DNA of 42,399 nucleotides. Source: Dyella sp. ASV21. GTDB lineage: Bacteria; Pseudomonadota; Gammaproteobacteria; Xanthomonadales; Rhodanobacteraceae. The notes below the pieces were generated by a model. That model saw nothing but the letters and a program-made list of their open reading frames with translations, did no database searches and was not told where the DNA came from. Below, piece after piece: positions 32,415 through 42,339 of the stretch. The stretch lies in NCBI RefSeq assembly GCF_016428975.1, contig NZ_JAELTT010000036.1, positions 1 to 42,399 on the forward strand. The letters run 5' to 3'. The translations under genes and the position numbers were made by a program. The stretch's first letter is position 1. Each line of letters begins with the position of its first letter.

Positions 32415-35162
32415 ATGGCCAAATTCAGATCTCTAGCGGAACGCCAATCGGATCGAGCCAAGGCCCGAAACAAGACCAGTGAGCGTGTGCAAGAAATATC
32501 GTTGCGCTCGACAGGGCCAAAAGAACGAGCGCCGAAATGTAAGCCACCTGCGATATCTCCGCGTGACGTGCCGGATCAACCGGTTCGACCAGATCGGCCA
32601 TGGGCACATGCTCGATCAGGTGATGCTTCAATACGGTACAAAGCGCGTACCTCGAGTGAGCCCGTTACGCTACAGCCATGGGCAAGAGACCTGGTTAACA
32701 CGCTGCTTACTGCTGCGGACCATGGTGGTATTACCCTTTGCCTCGCTTGGCCTGCCAAGCTTGCGGGTTTGCCGCTACTTCATGCGCTATCAAATATCGA
32801 GCGAGTATTTGCAAAGGATCTGCGGGGCCTAAGAACCCTGCTCTATCCAGGCAACTACGCCTGCCGCACACCCCTTCATAGCGTTCTCGCCGATCGAAGG
32901 GATCTCAACAAGCTCTTCTGCAGCCTTTGGGTCATGGGTGGCAACGCTTCGCACGAACTGGAAACGCACACTTCATCTCCAGCATTTCTCGCGGCCCTGT
33001 CCGCACTCAACGACCTGGATCAGCACAACCAACAAATATCAGATCCATCGTTGGCAGAACTGATTCCCACCTTTGTCTTTAGCCGGAGTAATCAGTCCTG
33101 GGAAGCGGCCGCAGCCAATCCCCTCGAACGAACGCTATCGAAAGTCAAGAATTTGGCAATTCGACGTCACCTTCGAGAAAAGGTGAACATGGAATGGGGC
33201 GTACCCGCAAAGGCTCCGGGAGCGCTACTTGTTATGCATCATGCGGCGAAGCGAGCAACATGGCGCACTTCGCTTAATGCGCTAGGTGCTCAGGGGCGCC
33301 CTGAAGTACTTCTTCTAGATGCCACCGACGCATCAGCCCGCTCTGATTACAGCGCTTCCATGCATATCCCCGATTTCCTCCTCGCCGCAAGAAAGTTTGG
33401 CATGGACGAAGCCGGTGCTGTCATCGTTACCGATGACCCGAAGACATTTTTCATCCTTCGCGCCAGGATGGCTGACTCAAAACTGGATTTTTCAACGAAG
33501 GTATGGGCAGCGGAAGCACAAGAGGCACTGCTTTCGGCCCAACCAGTTCCGTCCGACTGGGAGCCCGCTCAACGAAGCAACTCAAACTTCAGCGTGTGCA
33601 TTGTTGATCGCGATGCTTCTCAAGTTGCGCTCGCATTTCAGCGACTCACGGCTTTCGCCGGAAGCGAAGATGATCCTGCTCATAAAGCGCTGTTGCAGGC
33701 CTGTATGTACATACTTCGCCTATCCAACATGCCTGCTGGATATACGGATCTGAGCGCCGCAGCGACGGAGGAAGGATTCGACAAACTCAGCAACCATAAT
33801 TCTTGGACGGCAGTGAAATTGGCGCTTCAAACGGCGCTAGCGTCCGGATCGTTGAACAGCGTCCGCCCCAAGGTGGAAGACGTCATTAAACGTGCCGAAA
33901 AGCTAATTGATGACTGGAGCGATGCAACTCCCTTGGCGTCGCGCTTGCTAGTCGAGGTTAAAAAGCATTCGACGAGCCGCCGTCAATCATTTGCTCTTGT
34001 TCTTCCAAGCAATAAGTATGTGTTGCTAGCCCGACGCTTCCTTCAGCGCAAGTTAGCGAATGATTGGGATGCAGTAGAGCCGCATATGGAATGGCATACG
34101 CTAGCAACAATCAACAGAATCCCAGCTGATCAACAGAATGGTAGACACTTTGCCTTTGTCGGCATAAATGCGGACGTTCTTCGCATCCTAGTTACAAATT
34201 CAAATGTTCCACACGGAACGACTATCCTGGTCGCTTATCAGCAGGCCGAATCTTCCCTCAAGACGCTGAAGTCCATGAAGGAGATCGAAGCGTTCAAAGC
34301 TTATAGAGGGCGCATCGGACTGCTTGCTCAGCAACTTGAACAACGACTATCCGAGGTCCCCAATCCAATTGATATCGGCAAGCTTCGCGAAATGTCGATG
34401 ACCTTTAAGCTTGATGGCGTTCAGAGCAATGGACAGAGCGACCAGCAAGCGGATTACAAGTTTGATTTGGAAGGCGGCGGAAGAACGTACGCCTATTCAT
34501 GGGTCTATCGCTACCTACCCGACGAAGATCCGCCCTTCAGGCGTTCGTTGGCGAGCACTATTCAACCTGGTGATTTCGTCTTCGAGATGAGTGACGAGCT
34601 TCGTGCCAAGGTGGAATCGTCTCTCCAGCTGAATAGCGCCGGGGTGAACTCAATCGTCGATCCAGTACGTATGCTGCTCAAGTTGTATCACGACGATGTC
34701 CAAAGGCGTTGTGCGCTACTGTTTGGCGCCAAGAGGCGGTCTGCCCTCGCGCGCGACATTCACGCGAAGATGATCGAGCTCGACGCAAGGGCTGAAAGCT
34801 GCAGACTTGGCCGTGTTTACTACTGGCTCGCCTTACAGGCCAAAGATGATACGCGACCCCACGCGGCGAAAGACTCAAGCTACTTCAAGGTCTTTTGTCG
34901 AGCGTTGGGTATCGGTGACGAGGAAGCCGAGCAGCATTGGACCTTTGTCCGCAGCGCGCGACGCCTAAATCAGTACCTTGGCCGCGAGCTAGTAGCTCGA
35001 TACGCCGAAATCCTCTTCCAGCCAGAGAGCGCTGTCGCCTATCGCAAGGTGCCAAAGGACGTCATTCAAGAGCTCCAGCAGGAAGCGCTGCGTTGCGTCT
35101 ATAGAGTGGAACGCGTGGAACCACCTTCGCATCCAAAGGGAAAGACAAGTGTCCATTCTTAG
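32415..35162 (+). CDS. Unassigned DISARM-associated protein, possibly DrmE-like
   Basis: This is a 915-residue protein counted from the ATG at 32415; a GTG at 32406 is an alternative start. The first 90 residues are basic and probably disordered. I see no P-loop, no DEAD/DEAH box and no nuclease motif, so it is not the SNF2 helicase DrmD. A central segment (FALVLPSNKYVLLARRFLQ, FAFVGINADVLRIL, TTILVAYQQAESSLKTL) looks like Rossmann or RecA2-like strands and helices. The C-terminal part has IQPGDFVFEMSDELR and YFKVFCRALGIGDEEAEQHW. These features and its place before drmA fit DrmE of class 2 DISARM, but I cannot confirm this by eye. It lies 14 bases after the methylase and overlaps drmA by 14 bases. 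Confidence 0.5.
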   Translation: MAKFRSLAERQSDRAKARNKTSERVQEISLRSTGPKERAPKCKPPAISPRDVPDQPVRPDRPWAHARSGDASIRYKARTSSEPVTLQPWARDLVNTLLTAADHGGITLCLAWPAKLAGLPLLHALSNIERVFAKDLRGLRTLLYPGNYACRTPLHSVLADRRDLNKLFCSLWVMGGNASHELETHTSSPAFLAALSALNDLDQHNQQISDPSLAELIPTFVFSRSNQSWEAAAANPLERTLSKVKNLAIRRHLREKVNMEWGVPAKAPGALLVMHHAAKRATWRTSLNALGAQGRPEVLLLDATDASARSDYSASMHIPDFLLAARKFGMDEAGAVIVTDDPKTFFILRARMADSKLDFSTKVWAAEAQEALLSAQPVPSDWEPAQRSNSNFSVCIVDRDASQVALAFQRLTAFAGSEDDPAHKALLQACMYILRLSNMPAGYTDLSAAATEEGFDKLSNHNSWTAVKLALQTALASGSLNSVRPKVEDVIKRAEKLIDDWSDATPLASRLLVEVKKHSTSRRQSFALVLPSNKYVLLARRFLQRKLANDWDAVEPHMEWHTLATINRIPADQQNGRHFAFVGINADVLRILVTNSNVPHGTTILVAYQQAESSLKTLKSMKEIEAFKAYRGRIGLLAQQLEQRLSEVPNPIDIGKLREMSMTFKLDGVQSNGQSDQQADYKFDLEGGGRTYAYSWVYRYLPDEDPPFRRSLASTIQPGDFVFEMSDELRAKVESSLQLNSAGVNSIVDPVRMLLKLYHDDVQRRCALLFGAKRRSALARDIHAKMIELDARAESCRLGRVYYWLALQAKDDTRPHAAKDSSYFKVFCRALGIGDEEAEQHWTFVRSARRLNQYLGRELVARYAEILFQPESAVAYRKVPKDVIQELQQEALRCVYRVERVEPPSHPKGKTSVHS

Positions 35163-38100
35163 TGAGAACTCGCACGGCATTCACCCTGCCTACAAAGAGG
35201 CGGTGGTTGATAGCTTGCTTAATAATCTGTCCGCACGACTCGCCGGCCGCGGCAGTTTTTATGAGGTAATTTACGGGGCAAAACCCAGCGCCACGCTGAT
35301 GTCAGAATTCATCGTACCGATGCCCGCAGAAGAACGCGGCGGCGACGAGGAAGCGGATCCAATTCGCATAAGCGCGCATGGTATGGATTTCCAGATTCGG
35401 GCGGCCGCCAAGGACGCTTCGCTTGGGGTATCGCTAACCGGCGCGGTATATGTCCGCATCCTACCTACTGAGGAAGAGGTTGGACCTGGAGGCCGTCTGG
35501 AGGCGACTTTTCCGTTAACCAGAGAGGCACGCGCCACTGTCCGCAGCAAGGTGAAGGACGCACTAACCGAGCTCATTGCAGCGCTGCCTGGCGGCAAATC
35601 CCATCCGGACTGGGCAATGAGGAGTTATGAGGCTCGCAGGGCCGCCTACGAGTCAATGGGACTACCCTTCGACAACCGGCTCGATCGTGCGTCGGAGCGC
35701 GAAGGCACCGAGGCCGAAGGTGTAGAAGAAGCGAGTTTGGAAGAGGCGGACGAGAGCGAAGTACGTCCAATTCAGGAGATCACCGCGGAGCTAAGCACAC
35801 CGGACAGGTTGGCGGAAGACATCCCACCTCCACCGAAATGGTTGCGCATCGAGCTCGCTCTCCCTTCGTTCGACTTCACGCCGATGACGGCAGAAGACGA
35901 CGCCAAAAGAGCAACCGATGCCTTAAACGAAGCCATCAATAAGCAGCTTTCAGATTGGGCAGCGAGTACAGATCCCAGTACGGGCGGAAAGACTTGGGGA
36001 TACCGCCGGACCCGAGTGCTGCCGTCTGACGTCCGTGACTGGAAGAACTACCTGGATAGGGTACGCACCTCCAACCTTCCAGTTGTCATACCAAAGATTG
36101 AGCTGCGCTGGGTTGTTCAGGCTGCGCAAGATCCAATCGACAAAGACCGCACGACCATCCATGTGGCATTAGAGAACTGGACGACACCGCTGACAAAGGC
36201 CAACTTTAAGGAACTTGAGCCTTCACTTTTTCAGGTTTCTGTTGTCGTAGATGTGCCATCTGCCGATCACAAATTCCTGCATCTCGATCGCGTCAAACCG
36301 TCCTATCGCTATAACCAATATTTGAAGTATCCAGCATTAGGGTTCAACGGTGGCGTCACCCTCACCACCGAGGGCTCGCTACACCGACTCAAGACTAATT
36401 GGGCACCCCGCTATGTGCTTCCCAGAATCCGGCCGACCGACGGCGCGATCCAATGCGATATCGAAAAGTTATCGCATCCGGATTGCTTGAATGGTCTGTG
36501 GCCACTCATTGCGGCCTACGAAGCATGGCTTACGGAAGTTGAGCAGCACCCGGTGGATCATGGGGTAGGGGGTCCCAATGCCGCCGAACAAATCGCAGCA
36601 GAACGCGAGAAGCTCCATCTTGATCTCGCGGCGTGGCGTCGGGAGTTAGCAGCCATTCGCTGCGGCTTGGAAATCCTCGAGAAATCCCGCGCAAGTTGGA
36701 GTGGACCTGGCCCGCAGAAGTCTTCGCTTGGAATCCCGTTCGAGGCGTGGATATCGATGAATACCGCCATGGCCAAAGTGGCCAGGTCGAAGGGCTATAA
36801 AGACTGGCGGCTATTCCAGCTCGCATTTATCCTCGCGTCCATTCCTGCATTCGCTACGCGCATTCCGGAGTTCCACGACTTTTATACGCCTGAGGTTGCT
36901 AAGAACGCCAATGCCGTGACACTGCTGTATTTCTCGACCGGCGGCGGCAAGTCTGAGGCATTCCTTGGTCTTCTTGTATACGTACTCTTCCTTGACCGCC
37001 TTAGGGGTAAGGACAGAGGCGTGACGGCGTTGATGCGCTACCCGCTGCGCTTGCTAACGCTTCAACAGGCACGCCGAACCTTCACCACAATGGGTGCTGC
37101 CGAGGAGGTTCGGCACTCGCGGGGGCACCCCGGCAACCCGTTTTCATTGGGATTCTGGGTGGGCGGAAGCAATACGCCCAATTGGCACTCGGATGAAGGA
37201 TACGACGAGGTCCCTTGCGATAACGAGGTCCTTCCAAGCGAGGAATCCAAGCAATTAGAAATCCAGCCCTACAAGAGTGCTCGAGAGCGTTGGCTGAAGC
37301 TATCGTCCTGCCCGTTCTGTGGAAGCAGGAATGGCAATTTGCTCGCTCTGCGACGACATTCCGGTAGTGGGTCCAATGCAATGGGTCACTATTGTTCTTC
37401 ACCCAAGGAAATTTGCTCGTGGAACGCTCGGTTCACCAAGCCGACCCCATTGCCCTTCTACATTGTTGACGAGGACATTTATGAACTAGCCCCATCAGTT
37501 CTTCTTGGTACGGTCGATAAACTCGCAGCCATCGGCCAGTCGCAGGGTACTATCCGACGATTCTTCGCGATGTTCGGTTTTGCCCCGCTAGTTAAGATAG
37601 CGAGCGATCGACTGTATGTGCCGATGAAATTTAAGGACTGGGATGGCCATCCTGGCAATGGCACTGCCCCCTTGTTTCCGTCCTATTCTTCTGGGGACAT
37701 TCGATTCTTTGATCCTTTCCCAGCCTTACTTATTCAGGACGAAGCACATCTCCTTGATGAGTCGCTCGGTACGTTCTCTGGACTGTTCGAATCCGCCCTT
37801 GAAGCAGGTTTCGATCAACTTGCCCCCCTGCTAAAGGGCAAATTGGCGTTTGAGCCAAACTCAACGGCGCGCAGAAAGATCAAGGTTATCGCAGCATCTG
37901 CCACTGTTAGCGAACCACAGAGGCAAATGCGCAACCTCTATCAGCGCGACAACACAGTGCAGTTTCCGTACCCGGGGCCAACTCTTTACGATTCGTTCTA
38001 CGCAACTCCTCTTCAGCCAAACGACGCCCCTGAAGACGCAGAGCGGGCCGCCATTGCGGTCGACGACGTGGAACTGCGGAGTCACTGGGCGCGCGTTTAC

Positions 38101-39351
38101 GCGTCCATTCTGACCAATGGACACCGCCACACAGTAGCGATGGCGTCGGTCCTTGGGCACTACCATCTCATGCTCACGGCGCTCTATGAGTCCCTTCGTA
38201 GCGGAGATGCAGCCAAGGAAGAAGCCGCGCGCGAAGAATTGGTCCGCTGGGTATCACCTGGCCCGTTGGAGAATCAATTCGCTCGGCTCCTGACCGCTGC
38301 TAATGCTGCAACGCTTCTTACATTGGTGAACCTGCACCGCATCGCCCTGACTTACGTCACCAACAAAAAGGGTGGCGACCAGGTTATTGACACCGAAAGA
38401 GTACAATTCGAGAAGCTTCACCGTGACCAGGGATACCCGGATCATGTACTGAACTCTGAGCTCATCTCCGGAGCGGTTTCAGCTGCAGACATTCAGGACA
38501 TAGTCCGACGCGCCGAAACCCGCGTTGGAACCAAAGAGCCATTTCCCGAGCTAAACGAGACCCTGCGGTCGGTTATTGCCACGTCCGCCATATCTCACGG
38601 TGTTGACGTTGAAGAGTTCAATGCGATGTTTTTCGCGGGCATCCCGTCCGACATCGCTGAGTACGTCCAAGCTTCATCACGTGTGGGTCGCACCCATGTT
38701 GGCTTTTCGTTGCTGGTCCCAGTTCCTCAACGATATCGAGATCGATTTGTTCTCGAAATTCATGACATCTTCCACCGGTTCCTCGAGCGAATGATTCTGC
38801 CAGCAGCAGTTGATCGTTGGGCGGAGAATGCCCACATTCGCGTAATGCCGAGCTTTTTCCAAGAGTTCGTTTGCGGCATAAACGCCATCGAGCTCCTGTG
38901 CGCAGCTGATGACGACAAGAAGCGAAATAGCTACACGTATTCCATGGCAGCCGAAGTACGCGACTTCTTAGCCTTGCCGGCCAACATGAAAGCCACTGAG
39001 GCGTTTATGGAGAAGGCGCTCGGTCTATCATTCTCGCCCTCTCCTGAGGGCAAGAATTACTATCGATCAATGCTGAAAGGGCAACTAACACACTACCAGC
39101 AGGATCTTGATGTCGAGCGGCTGGTCAACTCAACCCCGCTGGTTAGGTTCTTCGGTGCCCGTAACAGCCTCCTCCGTCCGATGACATCGCTACGCGACGT
39201 AGATCAGCCTGGGCTGATCCATGAGTCGCGCTTGGATGTTTCTTACAAGCTCGTAAAAGATGGGGTGACTGCACGAGCAATGACCTTCATACGGCGTGGC
39301 TCAGGGGCTGACATCGACTCGACGGACAATGCCACCGAAGCTCGTAGCTGA
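35149..39351 (+). CDS. drmA: DISARM helicase DrmA
   Basis: This is a 1400-residue superfamily 2 helicase. Walker A is the unusual TGGGKSE (597-603, Lys601) typical of DrmA, in FSTGGGKSEAFLGLLVYVL, followed by TALMRYPLRLLTLQQ. A zinc-ribbon-like insertion around residue 720 has CPFCGS and later C and C. The DEAH box is at 864-867 (IQDEAHLLDESLGTFSGL), AASATVSEP is motif III, SHGVD at about 1149-1153 and QASSRVGR at 1174-1181 is motif VI. The N-terminal 590 residues are specific to the family. The GTG start follows AAAGGGA and overlaps the previous gene by 14 bases. With DrmB it forms the core that recognises unmodified invading DNA, according to work on DISARM. Confidence 0.92.
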   Translation: MSILSENSHGIHPAYKEAVVDSLLNNLSARLAGRGSFYEVIYGAKPSATLMSEFIVPMPAEERGGDEEADPIRISAHGMDFQIRAAAKDASLGVSLTGAVYVRILPTEEEVGPGGRLEATFPLTREARATVRSKVKDALTELIAALPGGKSHPDWAMRSYEARRAAYESMGLPFDNRLDRASEREGTEAEGVEEASLEEADESEVRPIQEITAELSTPDRLAEDIPPPPKWLRIELALPSFDFTPMTAEDDAKRATDALNEAINKQLSDWAASTDPSTGGKTWGYRRTRVLPSDVRDWKNYLDRVRTSNLPVVIPKIELRWVVQAAQDPIDKDRTTIHVALENWTTPLTKANFKELEPSLFQVSVVVDVPSADHKFLHLDRVKPSYRYNQYLKYPALGFNGGVTLTTEGSLHRLKTNWAPRYVLPRIRPTDGAIQCDIEKLSHPDCLNGLWPLIAAYEAWLTEVEQHPVDHGVGGPNAAEQIAAEREKLHLDLAAWRRELAAIRCGLEILEKSRASWSGPGPQKSSLGIPFEAWISMNTAMAKVARSKGYKDWRLFQLAFILASIPAFATRIPEFHDFYTPEVAKNANAVTLLYFSTGGGKSEAFLGLLVYVLFLDRLRGKDRGVTALMRYPLRLLTLQQARRTFTTMGAAEEVRHSRGHPGNPFSLGFWVGGSNTPNWHSDEGYDEVPCDNEVLPSEESKQLEIQPYKSARERWLKLSSCPFCGSRNGNLLALRRHSGSGSNAMGHYCSSPKEICSWNARFTKPTPLPFYIVDEDIYELAPSVLLGTVDKLAAIGQSQGTIRRFFAMFGFAPLVKIASDRLYVPMKFKDWDGHPGNGTAPLFPSYSSGDIRFFDPFPALLIQDEAHLLDESLGTFSGLFESALEAGFDQLAPLLKGKLAFEPNSTARRKIKVIAASATVSEPQRQMRNLYQRDNTVQFPYPGPTLYDSFYATPLQPNDAPEDAERAAIAVDDVELRSHWARVYASILTNGHRHTVAMASVLGHYHLMLTALYESLRSGDAAKEEAAREELVRWVSPGPLENQFARLLTAANAATLLTLVNLHRIALTYVTNKKGGDQVIDTERVQFEKLHRDQGYPDHVLNSELISGAVSAADIQDIVRRAETRVGTKEPFPELNETLRSVIATSAISHGVDVEEFNAMFFAGIPSDIAEYVQASSRVGRTHVGFSLLVPVPQRYRDRFVLEIHDIFHRFLERMILPAAVDRWAENAHIRVMPSFFQEFVCGINAIELLCAADDDKKRNSYTYSMAAEVRDFLALPANMKATEAFMEKALGLSFSPSPEGKNYYRSMLKGQLTHYQQDLDVERLVNSTPLVRFFGARNSLLRPMTSLRDVDQPGLIHESRLDVSYKLVKDGVTARAMTFIRRGSGADIDSTDNATEARS

Positions 39352-39365
39352 CGGAGACAATTAGA

Positions 39366-41582
39366 GTGGCCAAGGCAAAATCGATGAACCGGTCCCGCAA
39401 CCAGCTGGCGACCGCGTATGCACCGGAAAGCTTTTTCACCTTCGAGGGAGGAATGGGTGCCTGCATTGCCCGATCAGCTGCTGGCGAAACCATACAGCTC
39501 TCAGAGCCGACTATAGACTTGATCTTTGAGCGGATAAACGAACTCGGTCGAGCCTGGTTCAACGTCGCCTTGTCAGCAAGAGATGGCGACCCAACCAAGC
39601 CGCGCATTCTCCCTGGCCAGTGTGTCGATCAGGCACTCCTGGATCCCTCCAGAACAGAATTTCAGCTTCCCGGCGGAGATCGCTTCTACCTTTGCCGGCC
39701 ATCCCACATGGAGTACACGCCGGCGCCACTAACGTTCGTGTGCAGGACCTGTGGATTGTTTCAAGACTATGAGTCATTAGCTAGGCTTGACGATGACCTG
39801 AAGTACTTGACGCCCGACCACTGCCGCAATCCAAAAAGGAAAAGCGTTTGTGACTGGGAGCAGCTGGATGTCATCTTCGTGCATTGGTCGGGCCACTGGG
39901 AAGCTGCATTTCCTGGCCAATGGTACTGGAGTGACCGCGATGCCAAGGTCGTAAAGCGATATGACAGCTGCGTTTGCGGAAGCTCTCAGTTCCGGCTAAA
40001 TCGTCGCTCAGCGGGAATTGGTGACTGGTTCTTCGAATGTGCCGCCTGCGACAAGCCGCTATCGCCCAAGTGGCTACAGAACGACCGAGACACTCTGCGC
40101 ATCATCGGACCTGCGATGAAATCCGACCGACTGACCGAAGTCCGTATGCAGGCGACCCCCTATCGGGCGTCGAGCGCGTACTACGTGAAGTCAGACCTCT
40201 TTATCGATTTTAAAGACGGAAGCCAGCAACTTCTAACACGACTTCGCCCAGGCCGTGATGCTGAGCTGAAGGACGTTATAGCTAGGCTATACGGTTTTGC
40301 ATCTCAGCCAATTACCGAGGATGACGTAAGGAGGGCATGCGACGGAAAACCCGAATGCACCAAGGATCTCTTGGACTACTTGGCCGCCGGTAACGCAATT
40401 CAGACGATCGAGCTGCAAATCGACGCCATGCCCGAGTCTCTACGCGCAGCAATGAGGGGACTCCTTGATACTGCATACAATAACCGGCAACGCATTGTCG
40501 ATGACCTTCGCCAAAGGCAGATTCTTTTGCCAAAGATTGATCTCCCGATAGCGGTCGTATCGAACATTCGGGAAAGACAATCCAAGTTTGCGTCTAAGTT
40601 CGACCCCTTTCGCCTTGCCATTGAGCACGCCGCACTTAAAAGCACACGTCTCGATGTTGAAACAAGGACGAACGGTAAGAAACCCTACGTATCCTTTACC
40701 AGGCTAGATGAAGACTTAGCACCGGAAGATAAGGACAAGACCGGCGAGGTGCAGGACGCTACTCGCTCCCTTTTGGATAAGCTCGGCTTGGAGGATATGG
40801 GCCTCATACGAGAGTTCGATCTATGCCGCTTTAGCTTTGGCTACTCTCGCATGGAATCCGCGCCCATTCTTCGAGACAAGCGCGGCATGGACATGCCGGT
40901 CCGTCTAAACTTGTTTCCTCCAGTTAGGCAGAATGACAGCACGCGATATCCTGTGTATGTCGTACAACAGGGCAACGAGGCCATCTATGTTCGCCTCAAG
41001 GAAGAACTTGTTCTCGAATGGCTGCGAGATCTAGATTGCCCCGACATGTTCGACTTGAACGCTGGCGAGAGAATTGGGGCCGGACTGCTCAGTTCGGCGC
41101 AGCCAATGAGTTCGTTCTTAGACAATTTGCCCGAGTCCGCGGCCCCGCCTGTCTACCTGTACCTTTACACGCTGCTTCATAGCTACTCGCATCTGCTAAT
41201 GAAGCATATGTCGGAGTACTCCGGCTTGGACTTAGGATCGTTAGGTGAGTACATATTCCCGGCCGATCTGGCATTTGTCGTCTACCGGAATGGAACAACC
41301 ATGGACCTTGGTAATCTTTCTGCGCTCTGGCGCAACGCCGGCTCTTCAATGCTAACGGCCATGCTGAGTTCCAAAGCGACTCTTTGCGGCACGGGCTCCC
41401 TATGCACCGAGCGGGGCGGCGCATGCCCAGACTGCTTGATGATGCCGGAAACTTCATGCATTGCTAGCAACAAGCTTCTCTCGCGATCTGTTCTGAGATC
41501 TATCGGTGGCAAGCCGCGCCTCGACAAACGCAGTTCGCCGATTCGCGGTTTCCTGGATACCATCAAGCCCTCGACTCCCTGA
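39366..41582 (+). CDS. drmB: DISARM protein DrmB (DUF1998)
   Basis: This is a 738-residue protein, the usual partner of DrmA. The C-terminal DUF1998 region contains a His-rich helix (YTLLHSYSHLLMKHM) and the Cys cluster CGTGSLCTERGGACPDCLMM..TSC near residues 675-700. Further Cys pairs (VCRTCGLF near 128, CVCGSS near 200, CAACDK near 222) suggest several zinc sites. An N-terminal segment SFFTFEGGMGACIARS is seen in many DrmB proteins. The GTG start at 39366 follows GGAG at nine bases. The stop codon directly adjoins the ATG of drmC, so these genes are co-translated. The protein appears intact. Confidence 0.9.
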   Translation: MAKAKSMNRSRNQLATAYAPESFFTFEGGMGACIARSAAGETIQLSEPTIDLIFERINELGRAWFNVALSARDGDPTKPRILPGQCVDQALLDPSRTEFQLPGGDRFYLCRPSHMEYTPAPLTFVCRTCGLFQDYESLARLDDDLKYLTPDHCRNPKRKSVCDWEQLDVIFVHWSGHWEAAFPGQWYWSDRDAKVVKRYDSCVCGSSQFRLNRRSAGIGDWFFECAACDKPLSPKWLQNDRDTLRIIGPAMKSDRLTEVRMQATPYRASSAYYVKSDLFIDFKDGSQQLLTRLRPGRDAELKDVIARLYGFASQPITEDDVRRACDGKPECTKDLLDYLAAGNAIQTIELQIDAMPESLRAAMRGLLDTAYNNRQRIVDDLRQRQILLPKIDLPIAVVSNIRERQSKFASKFDPFRLAIEHAALKSTRLDVETRTNGKKPYVSFTRLDEDLAPEDKDKTGEVQDATRSLLDKLGLEDMGLIREFDLCRFSFGYSRMESAPILRDKRGMDMPVRLNLFPPVRQNDSTRYPVYVVQQGNEAIYVRLKEELVLEWLRDLDCPDMFDLNAGERIGAGLLSSAQPMSSFLDNLPESAAPPVYLYLYTLLHSYSHLLMKHMSEYSGLDLGSLGEYIFPADLAFVVYRNGTTMDLGNLSALWRNAGSSMLTAMLSSKATLCGTGSLCTERGGACPDCLMMPETSCIASNKLLSRSVLRSIGGKPRLDKRSSPIRGFLDTIKPSTP

Positions 41583-42311
41583 ATGTCGACGCAGAAACTG
41601 ACTGCCTTTGAGCAAACTATCGTCGCAGGTCTGGCTGACCAAGCTGGACTTGCTGCCTCGATTCTCGATACCTGGTCCGATCTACCAATTGCCTCGGTGC
41701 AATCTCCTCGATCACTCGTGGACGCAGCGCAACTTAGCCTCACTGACGAGGGTGCGACTGAAAAGCTTTTGGTTCGGGCAGTTAGCCTCGGACTGATTAG
41801 TAAAGAGCAATCCGGCTTTCGAGCGTGTGGCAACGCGAAGACGCTATTCCCACGCCTCGCCCTAGCCTTGTATTCCATCGAACATTATCGCTCCGCGGTT
41901 CACAGAGATGCCACCGTGGCGCAGGTGGTTCTCACAAAACCCCCAAGACCCAGTGTCTTGGAACAGAAACTGTCAGACTTGGGCTGGCGAGTGGCCAACC
42001 TTGATCCTACAGAGCATGCCTTTCATGGCATGGTTCAATCTGCTCTTCGGCGCGTGGTCGTCATGACGCCATTCTTGGACAATGTTGGTGCCACCTGGCT
42101 GCGAGAGCTACTTTCGTACACCTCGCCCGGGATAGATCGCACACTAATTCTTCGAAGCTTGGAAGAGCCGGCGCGAAAAGACTATCCCGTCGGATTTGAC
42201 CTAATATCGCGCTGGCTGAAAGAAGAAGGGATCCGAGTATTCAATTACTCAATCGCAAAAGCAGGTGGAGGACGGGTAGTCCCCCCGCAGAACCCTCGGG
42301 ATCAGAAGTAG
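41583..42311 (+). pseudogene. drmC: drmC, truncated by an IS3-family insertion
   Basis: The frame codes for 242 residues. The N-terminal part fits DrmC, the phospholipase D-like member of DISARM: a helical region, then FHGMVQSALRRVVVMTPFLD, WLRELLSYT and RTLILRSLEE, ending with IRVFNYSIAKAGGG. In DrmC proteins this last strand is normally followed by a HxKxxxxD motif (HAK) and a GS.N segment. Here neither occurs: after AKAGGG the reading runs through about 14 unrelated residues into a stop inside a hairpin directly upstream of a transposase start. The catalytic motif is therefore lost from this product. Whether the remainder of drmC lies beyond the element cannot be seen. Confidence 0.8.
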
Positions 42312-42334
42312 AATTTTCTCGTTGAGAGGATTCT
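42310..42334 (+). promoter_or_regulatory. Hairpin upstream of the transposase start that includes its ribosome binding site
   Basis: AGAATTTTCTC (42310-42320) pairs with GAGAGGATTCT (42324-42334) over 11 positions, two of them G-U, around loop GTT. The right arm contains GAGAGG, the likely Shine-Dalgarno of the ATG at 42340. Such a stem in a message reading in from drmC would hide the site and limit transposase synthesis. Confidence 0.5.
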
Positions 42335-42339
42335 ACAGA

